Assembly: GCA_036490215.1 (NCBI GenBank)
Contig: DASXEH010000093.1
Coordinates: 1 to 64,000, forward strand
Direction of reading: 5' to 3'
DNA: 64,000 nt
Origin: JASHSH01 sp036490215
GTDB lineage: Bacteria; Pseudomonadota; Alphaproteobacteria; Rhodospirillales; Magnetospirillaceae
Position numbers and translations under genes: made by a program
The notes under the pieces: generated by a model
What the model was told of the DNA's origin: nothing
The model's database searches: none
What the model saw: the letters and a program-made list of their open reading frames with translations, nothing else
Part shown: piece after piece, positions 46,928 to 55,784 of the stretch
Numbering within the stretch: the stretch's first letter is position 1
Layout: every line of letters begins with the position of its first letter

Positions 46928-47659
46928 ATGACCTTCACATCCTTGTTTTCGGGCCCGATCGTCATCCTGACCGGCGCCGGTATCAGCCGGGAGAGCGGTC
47001 TCCACACATTTCGCGATGCCGATGGCATCTGGACGAACGTGCGGATCGAAGACGTGGCGACACCCGAAGCCTTCCAGCGCGATCCGGCGCGTGTGCATGA
47101 TTTCTACAACACGCGCCGGCGCAACCATGCCGAGGCGGCGATCCAGCCCAATGCGGCGCATCTCGCCCTCGCGCGGCTCGAACGCGACTGGCCGGCAGAA
47201 GTTCTGGTGGTGACCCAGAATATCGACGACCTGCATGAGCGGGGCGGCACAAAAAACCTCATCCACATGCATGGCGAGATGCTGAAGGCGCGCTGCACCT
47301 GGTGCGACTTCATCATCGATTGGCACGGCGACCTGAGCACAGAAACGCCCTGCCCGACCTGCACCGCATCCGGCGGCATGCGCCCGCATGTGGTGTGGTT
47401 CGGTGAGATCCCGCTGGAGATGGACCGGATCGAGGCGGCGCTCGAAGACTGCGCGTTGTTCGTCTCGATTGGCACATCGGGAAATGTCTATCCGGCTGCC
47501 GGCTTCGTCACCCTCGCCCGACGTTCCAGCGCGCGGACGATCGAGCTCAACCTCGAACCCTCGGAAGGCGCATCGCTGTTCGACGACGCCTTGTATGGTC
47601 CGGCAACCCAAGTGGTGCCGGCATTTGTCGATCGGTTGTTGGGCAAGGCGGCCATATAA
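46928..47659 (+). CDS. cobB: NAD-dependent protein deacylase, sirtuin
   Basis: A 243-residue class III sirtuin. NAD-binding motifs are GAGIS and TQNIDDLHERGG, the catalytic His is in IHMHGEM, and the structural zinc is held by two CxxC motifs (CTWC, CPTC). It removes acetyl or longer acyl groups from protein lysines using NAD, for example from acetyl-CoA synthetase. Its 5' region is shared with the divergent XRE-SulP operon. Confidence 0.93.
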   Translation: MTFTSLFSGPIVILTGAGISRESGLHTFRDADGIWTNVRIEDVATPEAFQRDPARVHDFYNTRRRNHAEAAIQPNAAHLALARLERDWPAEVLVVTQNIDDLHERGGTKNLIHMHGEMLKARCTWCDFIIDWHGDLSTETPCPTCTASGGMRPHVVWFGEIPLEMDRIEAALEDCALFVSIGTSGNVYPAAGFVTLARRSSARTIELNLEPSEGASLFDDALYGPATQVVPAFVDRLLGKAAI

Positions 47660-47753
47660 CACCGACCTACGGTGTTTACAGCTTCGACCAAAAATAATGG
47701 GGTGATAAGTGGATAGGGCATGAGTGCCGCCCCATTCCGTGATGATAATCCGT

Positions 47754-47782
47754 TTGACAGATCAGATTACCATCGTACGATG
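47754..47782 (+). promoter_or_regulatory. promoter with overlapping palindromic operator for the ABC operon
   Basis: TTGACA (47754-47759), a 16-bp spacer, then TACGAT (47776-47781). A perfect 12-bp palindrome CATCGTACGATG (47771-47782) covers the -10 box, as expected for a repressor site. The surrounding 47660-47908 gap is AT-rich and has no gene. The transcript would have a leader of about 120 nt before the ABC ATPase gene. Confidence 0.55.
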
Positions 47783-47908
47783 TGGTTATGGAATTTATAT
47801 ACAAAAATAAAATGATAATTAACCGCTGCGCCGACTGCGCGATGGCGGCCTGTTCCATGTGCTCTTTCGGGGCGCGCACGGTTTCCCTGATCTGATCGGA
47901 TCGTCATC

Positions 47909-49477
47909 GTGAGCCCCTCCACCCCCGCCGCAGCGGCGCGTGCGTCGCTGGCCCAATCGCTGGTGCGTCTGTCCGGTATCACCAAGCGCTTCGGCTCGAC
48001 CCTGGCGCTCGACGCAGTCGATCTCGACCTGCGCGCCGGCGAAGTGATCGCGCTGATGGGCGCGAACGGCGCCGGCAAGTCGACCCTGGTGCGCATCCTC
48101 TCCGGCGTCTATCCGCCCGATGCCGGCACGATCGTGATCAATGGCGCGACGGTCGCGCCCACCTCACCCAAAGCCGCGAAGGCGTTGGGCGTCGTCACCG
48201 TTCACCAAGCCATCGCGGAAGTCGGCGTGCCGACCTTGACCGTGGCCGAGAATCTGGTGCTCGATGATCTCTGCGCCGCCAAGACCGGCGCACTCGCCTC
48301 GCGCAAACAGATCCGCGCCCGCGCCGCCACCATCGCCGCGGGCATCGGCCTCGATCTCGACATCAACCAGACGCTCGACCGCCTGACCATTGCCGAACAG
48401 CAGCTCGTGGCCATCGCTCGCGCGGTTGCCTCGAACCCGGCGGTGATGATTTTCGATGAACCCACCGCCAGTCTCTCGAAAGACGAGGTCGACCGGCTGT
48501 TCGCGGTGATCGACCGGCTGCGCGAACGTGGCGCGGCCATTCTCTATATCTCGCATCGCCTGGCCGATCTGCGTCGCATCGCCGACCGCGTGGCCGTGCT
48601 GCGCGACGGCAAGATGGTCGGCGCCTTCGAGCAGCCGATCGATCTGACCGCCGCGGTGCAGGCGATGATCGGCCGCGGTATCGGTCGCGCCGCCCAGCAC
48701 ACACCCATCGAGCGCGGCGCGCCGCAATTGGTGCTGTCCAGGATTAAGCTCCGCGAAAACACCGAGCCCTTCGATCTCACCGTGCGTCGCGGCGAGGTGG
48801 TGGCGATCACCGGCGCGGTGGGCGCGGGCAAATCGAGCCTGGCCGAAATCATCTTCGGCGTGCGTCCGCCGGCCGGCGGCACGATGACGGTGGCGGGCCG
48901 GAGTTGGGCGCCGCGTGCGCCCGGCCAATCGATCAAAGGCGGCGTGTTCCTGGCCGGCGAAGACCGCTGGCGCACTTCGCTGTTCCCGGCCACGGTGCCC
49001 TTCGCCTCGATCGCCGGTACGATCAGCTTTCCCTTCCTGCGCGGCTGGTATCCGGCGGGCCCGGTCGGCACCGCGCGCGAACGCGAGGCGGCCGAACACG
49101 GTATTCGTGCCTTCGGCGTCAAATGCCGCGACCATCGCGACCGGCTTAATGCGCTGTCGGGTGGCAATCAGCAGAAGGTGGTTGTCGCGCGCTGGCATGC
49201 CGAACCGGCGCAGGTGCTGCTGCTCGACGAACCATTCCAGGGCGTGGATATCGGCGCGCGCGAAGACATCGTGCGGGCGATCCGCGCCGGTGCCGCCGAG
49301 CGCGCGACGCTGGTGTTCGTCAGCGATCACGAAGAAGCGCTCGAAGTCGGCGACCGCATCGTCGTCATGCACGACCACAAAATCATCGAAGACCAGGACC
49401 GCGAGGCGATCGATCTTGCCCAGATTCTGACCGCCGCCGCGCAGATCGGCACGAAGCGCCCCGAGGCAGAGACATGA
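47909..49477 (+). CDS. sugar-type ABC importer, dual ATPase
   Basis: A 522-residue RbsA/MglA-type protein with two fused ATPase domains. The first has Walker A GANGAGKST, the degenerate signature LTIAEQQL and Walker B DEPTASL. The second has GAVGAGKSS, the strong signature LSGGNQQK and DEPFQGVD. This asymmetry is normal for the carbohydrate CUT2 subfamily. It starts at a GTG (47909) and overlaps the permease gene by four bases (ATGA). Ribose-, xylose- or polyol-like substrates are possible; none can be chosen. Confidence 0.9.
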   Translation: MSPSTPAAAARASLAQSLVRLSGITKRFGSTLALDAVDLDLRAGEVIALMGANGAGKSTLVRILSGVYPPDAGTIVINGATVAPTSPKAAKALGVVTVHQAIAEVGVPTLTVAENLVLDDLCAAKTGALASRKQIRARAATIAAGIGLDLDINQTLDRLTIAEQQLVAIARAVASNPAVMIFDEPTASLSKDEVDRLFAVIDRLRERGAAILYISHRLADLRRIADRVAVLRDGKMVGAFEQPIDLTAAVQAMIGRGIGRAAQHTPIERGAPQLVLSRIKLRENTEPFDLTVRRGEVVAITGAVGAGKSSLAEIIFGVRPPAGGTMTVAGRSWAPRAPGQSIKGGVFLAGEDRWRTSLFPATVPFASIAGTISFPFLRGWYPAGPVGTAREREAAEHGIRAFGVKCRDHRDRLNALSGGNQQKVVVARWHAEPAQVLLLDEPFQGVDIGAREDIVRAIRAGAAERATLVFVSDHEEALEVGDRIVVMHDHKIIEDQDREAIDLAQILTAAAQIGTKRPEAET

Positions 49478-50478
49478 GCACCGTTCAGAGCACCCGCGCC
49501 GGCATCGGCGAATGGATCAGCCGCTCGGCGATCTTCGTGCTGCTGGCGATCATGATCGTGGTGTTCCAAGTCCAGGAACCGGCTTTCCTCAACGTCAACA
49601 ACCTGTTCAGCATCCTGCAAGCCGTATCGATCACCGCGTTGTTGGGTGTCGGCATCACCGTGACGCTGGCGGTGGGCGGCTTCGATCTCTCGGCCGGCAG
49701 CGTCGCCGCATTCGCGCAGATGGCGGCGAGCTATGTGCTGGTCGTCAACCAGGTCACCGGCACTGAAGCGGTGATCATCGTCCTGCTGATCGGCGCGGCG
49801 ATCGGCATCGTCAACGCGATCTTGATCGTGAAGGTCGGCGTTCCCGATCTGCTGGCGACGCTGGGCACATTGTTCCTGCTGGTCGGGCTCGAACTGATCC
49901 CGAGCGGCGGGCATTCGATCTCCACCGGCGTCATGCTGCCTGATGGCAGCACCGGCGACGGCAAGTTCCCCGCCGACTTCCTGGCGCTGGGCCGCTGGCA
50001 TCTCGGCGGCGTGGTGCCGCTGCCGGTGATCATCCTGGCCGTGATCGCGCTGATCGTTTGGTTTGTGATGGAGCGCACGCGCTGGGGCCGCGTCTTCTAT
50101 GCGATCGGCGGCAACGAGACGGCCGCGCGCCTGGCCGGCGCGCCGACCAAGAAGTATCGCACGATGGCCTATGTGATCTCGGGCGTGATCGCGTCGCTGG
50201 GCGGCATTCTGCTGGCCGCGCGTATCGGCCGTGGCGATGTCAGCGCCGGCAATTCGCTGCTGCTCGACAGCGTCGCCGCTGCACTGATCGGCTATGCGGT
50301 GCTGGGCGTCAACCACCCCAACGTCTTCGGCACCGTGGTCGGCGCCGTATTTGTCGGCGTGTTGCTCAACGGGCTGACCATGCTCAACGCACCCTATTAC
50401 GCCCAGGACTTCGTCAAGGGCGCGGTGCTGGTGGCGGCGCTGGCCGTCACCTTCGGCCTACGGCGGCGGCGCGACTGA
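49474..50478 (+). CDS. sugar-type ABC importer permease
   Basis: A 334-residue inner-membrane permease of the CUT2 (RbsC-like) type with about nine to ten helices. Family motifs include ITVTLAVGGFDLSAGSV, GTLFLLVGLEL and the late cluster GRVFYAIGGNETAARLAG. The ATGA overlap with the ATPase gene couples their translation. A 102-bp gap separates it from the binding protein. Confidence 0.92.
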   Translation: MSTVQSTRAGIGEWISRSAIFVLLAIMIVVFQVQEPAFLNVNNLFSILQAVSITALLGVGITVTLAVGGFDLSAGSVAAFAQMAASYVLVVNQVTGTEAVIIVLLIGAAIGIVNAILIVKVGVPDLLATLGTLFLLVGLELIPSGGHSISTGVMLPDGSTGDGKFPADFLALGRWHLGGVVPLPVIILAVIALIVWFVMERTRWGRVFYAIGGNETAARLAGAPTKKYRTMAYVISGVIASLGGILLAARIGRGDVSAGNSLLLDSVAAALIGYAVLGVNHPNVFGTVVGAVFVGVLLNGLTMLNAPYYAQDFVKGAVLVAALAVTFGLRRRRD

Positions 50479-50580
50479 GATGACGCATCGCTTTCCCATC
50501 ATTCTCGACGACCGATGTAGCGCGGCGGTCTGAGCACATTTTCCCTGACGCGTTTTCAAAATGAAACCAACGGAGCAATC

Positions 50581-51645
50581 ATGTCCTATAAGAACATTCG
50601 CGGCCTCGGCGCCGCGGCGGCGATCAGCGCCGTGGCCTTCGGCCTTCTCGCCGCCACTTCGATCAGCGCCACCGCCGATGCCCCGAAGGACGCGCCCGCG
50701 CCCTTCAACAAGCCCGGCGTCAAGCTGGCCCTGATCAGCTATCTCTCGGAAGGCGACTTCTTCCAGGCCTATGGCGCCGGTGCGCAGGCGCAGGCCAAGG
50801 CGCTCGGCGTCGATCTGCGCATCTTCCAAGGCCGCCAGAACGCCGATGAAGAGCGCTCGCAGGTCGAACAAGCGATCAATCTCGGCGTGAAGGGCATCAT
50901 CATCGACCACGGCCAGCCCGAAGCGCTGAAAGATGTGGCGCAGAAGGCACTCGACGCCGGCATCAAGGTCGTGGCCTTCGACGTCAATCTCGACAATCCG
51001 AAGATCCCGCAGGTCGAACAGAGCGACCACGACCTCGCCACCCTGGTTCTCGGCCAGGCGGTGAAGGAAAACGGCGACAAGTTCGTTGCCGGCGAAGTCT
51101 ATGTGGCCGGGTTCGCGCCGCTCGATCGCCGCAACGAAGTCTGGCAGGCCTTCAAGAAAGAGCATGCTGGTGTGAGCGAGAAGGCCGTGTGGGGCGCCGT
51201 CGATGCCACCACCGCGAAGACCGTGGCCGACCAGACGGCCGCTGTCTTCCATGCGCATCCGGACATCAAGGTCGTGTTCGCGCCCTATGACGAATTCGCC
51301 CGCGGCGTGAAACTGGCCGCCGACGAGAACAAGCTGAAAGTGAAAATCTACAGCGCCGACATCTCGACCTCGGACATCGAAGCGATCCGCGCCGATGACA
51401 GCCCCTGGGTTGCCACCGCCGCCACTAACCCGGCCGTGGTCGGCGAAGTCTCGGTGCGTGCGCTCGCGCTCGCCGTCGCCGGTACCGATCCCGGCCATGA
51501 GATCGTGGTGAAGCCCGCGCTGGTCACTCACGATGAGTTGGTGAAGAACGACATCAAGACCGTGGCTGATCTGGTGGCCAAGGTGCCGTCATTCAGCAAG
51601 AGCGACGCCGCCCAGGCGAAGTGGATCCCCGTTCCGAAGCCCTAA
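50581..51645 (+). CDS. sugar-type ABC importer, periplasmic binding protein
   Basis: A 354-residue protein of the Peripla_BP_4 family with a signal peptide (AISAVAFGLLAATSISATADA). The mature part has the RbsB/XylF-like fold: GAGAQAQAKALGVDLRIFQG, QAINLGVKGIIIDHG, and IKVVFAPYDEFARG. It captures the ligand for the ATPase-permease pair. GGAGC lies shortly before the ATG. It would normally be the most abundant component; the strong terminator follows it. Confidence 0.91.
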   Translation: MSYKNIRGLGAAAAISAVAFGLLAATSISATADAPKDAPAPFNKPGVKLALISYLSEGDFFQAYGAGAQAQAKALGVDLRIFQGRQNADEERSQVEQAINLGVKGIIIDHGQPEALKDVAQKALDAGIKVVAFDVNLDNPKIPQVEQSDHDLATLVLGQAVKENGDKFVAGEVYVAGFAPLDRRNEVWQAFKKEHAGVSEKAVWGAVDATTAKTVADQTAAVFHAHPDIKVVFAPYDEFARGVKLAADENKLKVKIYSADISTSDIEAIRADDSPWVATAATNPAVVGEVSVRALALAVAGTDPGHEIVVKPALVTHDELVKNDIKTVADLVAKVPSFSKSDAAQAKWIPVPKP

Positions 51646-51673
51646 GTCCCGCGTCAGTGTAAGGCTTCGGTTG

Positions 51674-51713
51674 AGGCCTGCGATCCGAACCTTGACGGAT
51701 CGCAGGCCTTTTT
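51674..51713 (+). terminator. strong Rho-independent terminator of the ABC operon
   Basis: A perfect 14-bp stem (51674-51687 with 51696-51709) with an 8-nt loop, followed by a T-run (51709-51713, then ATTT). It closes the three-gene importer operon. Confidence 0.93.
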
Positions 51714-51736
51714 ATTTGGTGAATGCCCTTCTCGTT

Positions 51737-51930
51737 CGTCATGGCCGGGCTTGACCCGGCCATCCACGACTTTCCTCTAAAGAAGAAAGATTAACCACGA
51801 AGGCGCGAAGGAAAGAGAAGGAACACGAAGAAGAATCTTTCTCCTTCGTGCCCTTCAATCTACTTCGTGCCTTCGTGGTGAAACTTGAAGAAGGCGTAGA
51901 TGCCCGGGTCAAGCCCGGGCATGACGATTC
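51737..51930. repeat. composite of GGCCGGG and ACCACGAAGGC dyads
   Basis: ATGGCCGGG/CCCGGCCAT (51741-51749, 51755-51763), then ACCACGAAGGC/GCCTTCGTGGT (51794-51804, 51869-51879), then TGCCCGGG/CCCGGGCA (51901-51908, 51914-51921). The same three-part order occurs at 62.64-62.88 kb. It lies between the ABC operon terminator and the convergent osmC-like gene; no gene is seen in it. Confidence 0.88.
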
Positions 51931-51951
51931 GATAAGGATCGTGCGGCGCGA

Positions 51952-52479
51952 TCAGCCGCCGGCGGTGGCGCCGACTTGCAGGGTCATCGGCGGGCTGTTG
52001 CGCAGAGTCTGGAAGACGACGCAATAGCGCTCGGTGAGTTTGGTCAGTGTGTCGATCCGCTCTTGCGGCTCGGTCGTCTCGATATCGAATTTCAGGCGGA
52101 TGGAGCGGAAGCCGACCGGCGCGTCCTTGGCCACGCCCAGGGTGCCGCGGAAATCGAGATCGCCTTCGGCCGAAACCGTGCCGCCGTCGAGCTTGAAGTC
52201 GAGCGCGGTGGCCACCGCCTTCAGGGTGACGCCCGCGCAGGCGACCAGCGCTTCGAGCAGCATGTCACCCGAGCAGGCCTGCAGCCCCGAACCGCCGGTG
52301 GCCGGATGCAGGCCGGCTTCGATCAGCGCACGGCCGGTATCGACCTTGCAGGCGATGCCTTCCGAATCGAGCTCGCCCGAGGCGCGCAGCGTCACGACGG
52401 CCGAATTGGCGTCCTGCTTGTATTTATCCTTCAGCGGGGCCTGCAACGCCTTGAGCGTCGCGCCGTCGAGTTGTGCCAT
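51952..52479 (-). CDS. OsmC/Ohr-family protein
   Basis: A 175-residue OsmC-like protein. The two conserved redox cysteines appear in LVACAGVTLKAVA and TERYCVVFQTL; QACSGDML adds a third. Family members detoxify organic hydroperoxides with a lipoyl- or thiol-based partner in the cytoplasm. The form here resembles the general OsmC (YhfA-like) branch rather than Ohr. No ohrR regulator is adjacent. A GGGAG ribosome site precedes the ATG. Confidence 0.85.
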   Translation of the reverse strand: MAQLDGATLKALQAPLKDKYKQDANSAVVTLRASGELDSEGIACKVDTGRALIEAGLHPATGGSGLQACSGDMLLEALVACAGVTLKAVATALDFKLDGGTVSAEGDLDFRGTLGVAKDAPVGFRSIRLKFDIETTEPQERIDTLTKLTERYCVVFQTLRNSPPMTLQVGATAGG

Positions 52480-52589
52480 CGTTATTCGCTCCCTTGATTA
52501 CGCGGGACAGATATGGGGCATCTGAACGAAAAGTTGAAGGCCCACTTTTTCATCGTCATTCCCGCACTGTGCTTCTACCTCTTTTTCTT

Positions 52590-52664
52590 CGTCATTCCCG
52601 CGAAGGCGGGAATCCAGAGCCGTTTCCCGTGCGGCCCTGGACCCCCGCCTGCGCGGGGGTGACG
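52590..52664. repeat. second copy of the 75-bp TTCCCGC/CCCCCGC composite (inverted)
   Basis: It starts CGTCATTCCCGCGAAGGCGG and ends CGCGGGGGTGACG. Its reverse complement equals 34991-35065 at about 71 of 75 positions. A partial extra arm (CGTCATTCCCGC) lies just upstream near 52554. Confidence 0.92.
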
Positions 52665-52697
52665 GTTACGGGAGCCGGGACCAGCCGTTCTGTTCCC

Positions 52698-53201
52698 TCA
52701 CGGCCGCTGCACCACCCGCTTGCGCAGCAGGATTTCCGCGCCGGGGCCGATCAGTTCGGACAGTTCGGCAACCTCCTCGAAGCCTTGATGCTTCCAGAAG
52801 GCGCGGGCGGGGGCGTGGAAATCGCTGACCGAGGCCCAGAGATTGGTGGTGGTCGAGGCGGTGCGCGTGGTGGCCCAGGTCAAGGCCGCGCGGGCGAGGC
52901 CTTTCCCTTGATGCTGTGGCAGCACGGCCAGCATCTCGATGAACGGCCCCCGCAGCCAAGGCCAGCGCAGCGCGATCACGCCCGCCGCACGACCATCCCA
53001 CAGGATCGCATAGCGATGCAGCGAGGGGTCGGGCCGTTCGAAATAGGAACCGAGCGCCGAAGCCTCGTAGCCGAGCGTCTTCCACGGATCGATGGCCGCG
53101 CAGGCGATGCCCAACTCGCGCGCCTCACCCAAAGTCGGCGGGCGCAACAGCCCGACCGATAGGGCGTGCGATGTGGGCGCGAACATGGGGGCGACAGCCA
53201 T
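52698..53201 (-). CDS. GNAT-family N-acetyltransferase
   Basis: A 167-residue acetyl-CoA-dependent transferase. The CoA-binding motif A is MLAVLPQHQGKGLARAAL (Q/R-x-x-G-x-G/A form), and the C-terminal ARAFWKHQGFEEV is typical of motif B. The acceptor is unknown. The ATG at 53201 is chosen because GAGGAA lies 6 nt upstream; the frame also opens at 53237. Confidence 0.85.
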   Translation of the reverse strand: MAVAPMFAPTSHALSVGLLRPPTLGEARELGIACAAIDPWKTLGYEASALGSYFERPDPSLHRYAILWDGRAAGVIALRWPWLRGPFIEMLAVLPQHQGKGLARAALTWATTRTASTTTNLWASVSDFHAPARAFWKHQGFEEVAELSELIGPGAEILLRKRVVQRP

Positions 53202-53268
53202 CAGTCGTTCCTCATCGTCGCTCTGCGGTGCCCGCAACCGCTCCTTCGCGCTCCGCGCTCACACCCCC

Positions 53269-53964
53269 TCACGTCAGCAACGCGTCGAGACGCGCGAAGT
53301 GATAGCCGCGATCTTTGAGCCCGGCCACGATCACGGGCAGCGCCTTGCCGGTCGACCAGCCCCTGCCGTTGATATGGAAGATGAGGATATTGCCGGGCCG
53401 CGTCTTTTCCAGCACCCATGCGGTCTCGTGCTCGGGCGTCAGCACCTTAGCCGGATCGCCGCTGGCGAAGGTCCAATGCACCACGCGATAGCCAAGCCCC
53501 TCGACCGCGGCCAAGGACTTCGCATCGTAGTTGCCGGCCGGGAAGCGGAAATAGCGCGTGCGCTTGCCGGTAATGCCCTTGAGCATCGTCTCGGCATCGA
53601 GCACTTCGCGGCGGACGGTGGCCTCGTCCATCCGCTCCATATGATTGTCGTGATTCATCGAGTGGTTTTCGATCTCGACGAAATCGAGCTTCGACAATTC
53701 CGCCAGCGCCTCGCCGTTATGCCGCGCGAAGCGGCCGCAGGCGAAGATGGTGAAGGGAATCTTCTGGCCCACCAGATAATCGCTGATCGAATGATCGAGG
53801 AAGGCGGGCGTCTTGGTTTCGCAGGCGTCGAAGGTCAGCGCCACCACCTTCTCTTTGATCGGCGTCGGCAGATGCGTAACGACTTCGGCGATGGCCGTGC
53901 CGGGCGTGAGCGCGGCGGCGGCGATGAGGCCGGCGGCGTGGCGCCTAGAAATCGAGATCGGCAT
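53269..53964 (-). CDS. exported polysaccharide deacetylase-like protein
   Basis: A 231-residue NodB-domain protein. The signal peptide contains twin arginines (ISRRHAAGLIAAAALTPG), possibly a Tat signal. Motif 1 reads LTFDACE, so the usual second metal-binding Asp of TFDD is Ala; other motifs are intact (NHSMNHDN and RFPAGNYD). The TFDxCE form is a known sub-branch. It probably de-N-acetylates a cell-wall glycan in the periplasm. It overlaps the end of the fzlA-like gene by 20 bp and is expected to be translationally coupled. Confidence 0.85.
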   Translation of the reverse strand: MPISISRRHAAGLIAAAALTPGTAIAEVVTHLPTPIKEKVVALTFDACETKTPAFLDHSISDYLVGQKIPFTIFACGRFARHNGEALAELSKLDFVEIENHSMNHDNHMERMDEATVRREVLDAETMLKGITGKRTRYFRFPAGNYDAKSLAAVEGLGYRVVHWTFASGDPAKVLTPEHETAWVLEKTRPGNILIFHINGRGWSTGKALPVIVAGLKDRGYHFARLDALLT

Positions 53965-54616
53965 AGTGCGGCGGCGGACGCATGCCCGGCAGTTGATCCG
54001 CCAATAGTGGCCGGAAGCTCGGCCGCGATTTGACGCGCGCGTACCAATCCTTCACCTCGGGATAATCGTCCCAGGGGATGTCGCCCATGTAGTCGACGGT
54101 GGAGAGATGCGCCGCCGCGGCGATATCGGCCAGCGAATAGATTTCGCCCGCCAGCCATTTGCGCTCATCGGCCAAACGGCCGAGATAGGCGAGGTGCTGG
54201 CCGAGATTTTGGAAGCCGGTGCGCACCGCCTGCGAGTCGGGACCGCCGGGATAGCCCATCTGCCGCTTCACGATTTTCTCGCCGACGAGATTGATCGTCA
54301 CTTCGCGGTTGAACTTGATGTCGAACCAGTTGGCCAGGCGGCGCACTTCGGCGCGCACCAGCGCATCGGTGCCCAGCAGCGGCGGATCGGGAATCTTCTC
54401 GTCGATGTATTCGACGATGGCGCCGCTGTCGCACAGCACCTCGCCGCCCGGTTCGATCAGCACGGGCACATCGTTGGCCGGATTGAGCGCCATGAATTCG
54501 GGACGCCGGTCCCACACCGATTCGAGCACCAGTTCGAAAGGCAGCTTCTTTTCAGCGAGAACGACACGCACCTTGCGCGAGAACGGACACAGCCAATGGT
54601 GATAGAGGGTGCGCAT
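53945..54616 (-). CDS. fzlA: FzlA-like GST-fold cell-division protein
   Basis: A 223-residue GST-superfamily protein: N-terminal thioredoxin-like domain (TLYHHWLCPFSRKVRVVLAEK, NPANDVPVLIE) and an all-helical C-terminal domain. The tail, SRPSFRPLLADQLPG then PPPHYADLDF, matches FzlA. In Caulobacter FzlA binds FtsZ, curves its filaments and links them to septal wall synthesis; it has no GST activity. Here it lies between an NDUFA9-like epimerase and a wall deacetylase in one operon. Confidence 0.82.
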   Translation of the reverse strand: MRTLYHHWLCPFSRKVRVVLAEKKLPFELVLESVWDRRPEFMALNPANDVPVLIEPGGEVLCDSGAIVEYIDEKIPDPPLLGTDALVRAEVRRLANWFDIKFNREVTINLVGEKIVKRQMGYPGGPDSQAVRTGFQNLGQHLAYLGRLADERKWLAGEIYSLADIAAAAHLSTVDYMGDIPWDDYPEVKDWYARVKSRPSFRPLLADQLPGMRPPPHYADLDF

Positions 54617-54634
54617 GATCCCTAGGCCAGACCC

Positions 54635-55591
54635 TCAGGTGCTCTGCTGCGTCGGGCTCGAATGATTCGGCGGCGAGAACGGATTACGGAAGCGCGCGAG
54701 ATAGGTCGGCACGATGGCTTCGGCAGCGGCCGGCGTGATGCCGAGCGCGGCGAAACCGGCAGCGCCTTCGGGCACCACATTGTCGCTGGTCAGCAGGTGA
54801 AGCTGATCGGGCGTCAGCGGCTTGCCGGGCACGAACTGCAGGAAGAACGCCTGGATCTGCACCAGGAACAGCGCCACCGGAATCAGCGCGCGGTCGCGGC
54901 CCGTATAGGCGAGCACCATCTCGAGGATCTGCTGCATCGAATAGGTGCGCGGGCCGCCGAGCGAAAAGGTCTTGCCGGCCAGCGCCGGATTGTTGATGCC
55001 GGCGAGGATCGCCGAAGCCACGTCGCCGACATAGACCGGCTGGAAATTGGCGTGCCCGATCACCGGCAGCGCGGGACCGACACCGGTCAACGCGGCGAAG
55101 CGGTTGAAGAACCGGTCTTCGGGTCCGAAGACCAGCGCGGGGCGCAGGATCACCGCGCCGGGGAACGCCTCATGCACGGCCGCTTCGCCGGCGCCCTTGG
55201 TGCGCAGATAGGGCGAACGCGATTCGGCGTCTGCGCCCAGCGCGGAGATATGGACCAGGCTCTTCACGCCGGCGGCCTTGGCGGCGGCGGCAACCGCGCG
55301 CGCGCCCTGCACATGCACGGCATCGAGTTTGTTGCGTCCACCGGGCGAGATGCGGCCGACCAGATTGACCACGGCGTCGGCGCCGGCGACGGCAGCCCGC
55401 ACCGAGCCTTCATGGCGGATATTGGCCGGGACGGCGACGATCTGGCCGACATTGCCGGCGGGCTTCAGGAAATGCGCGCCCTCGGGATCACGCACAGCGA
55501 TGCGGACGCGGTCACCCTCAGCGGCGAGACGACGAACGAGATGGCGGCCGAGAAAACCCGAACCCCCGAATACCGTTACCAACCGGGCCAT
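54635..55591 (-). CDS. NDUFA9-like NAD(P)-binding epimerase-family protein
   Basis: A 318-residue Rossmann-fold protein of the atypical SDR type, resembling mitochondrial complex I subunit NDUFA9. It begins VTVFGGSGFLGRHLVRRLA (GxxGxxG), has ILRPALVFGPEDRFFNRFA, and ends with a family-typical ITPAAAEAIVPTYLARFR. The bacterial role is uncertain (NAD(P)H binding, complex I assembly or quinone-linked function). First gene of the minus-strand operon with fzlA, 18 bp apart. Confidence 0.88.
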   Translation of the reverse strand: MARLVTVFGGSGFLGRHLVRRLAAEGDRVRIAVRDPEGAHFLKPAGNVGQIVAVPANIRHEGSVRAAVAGADAVVNLVGRISPGGRNKLDAVHVQGARAVAAAAKAAGVKSLVHISALGADAESRSPYLRTKGAGEAAVHEAFPGAVILRPALVFGPEDRFFNRFAALTGVGPALPVIGHANFQPVYVGDVASAILAGINNPALAGKTFSLGGPRTYSMQQILEMVLAYTGRDRALIPVALFLVQIQAFFLQFVPGKPLTPDQLHLLTSDNVVPEGAAGFAALGITPAAAEAIVPTYLARFRNPFSPPNHSSPTQQST

Positions 55592-55712
55592 TCGTCATCC
55601 TCCGCGAGGCTATACTGGATTGACCCGCACGCTATTCCAGGCGATCCTTAAACGCAACCTTAAGGCCCGGGTTTTCAGCAACTTGTCGTCATCTTTTGCC
55701 TCGTAAAAGGAT

Positions 55713-55741
55713 TTGACAAGGGCCGCCGTCACCAGTAACCC
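55713..55741 (+). promoter_or_regulatory. candidate tRNA-Leu promoter
   Basis: TTGACA (55713-55718), a 17-bp spacer, then TAACCC (55736-55741), about 43 bp before the mature tRNA. The -35 box is perfect; the -10 is weak by the E. coli standard. Confidence 0.5.
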
Positions 55742-55784
55742 TCTCGCCCCTGGAGATGCCCTGTTTCGGGTATCTGCGTGGTGC

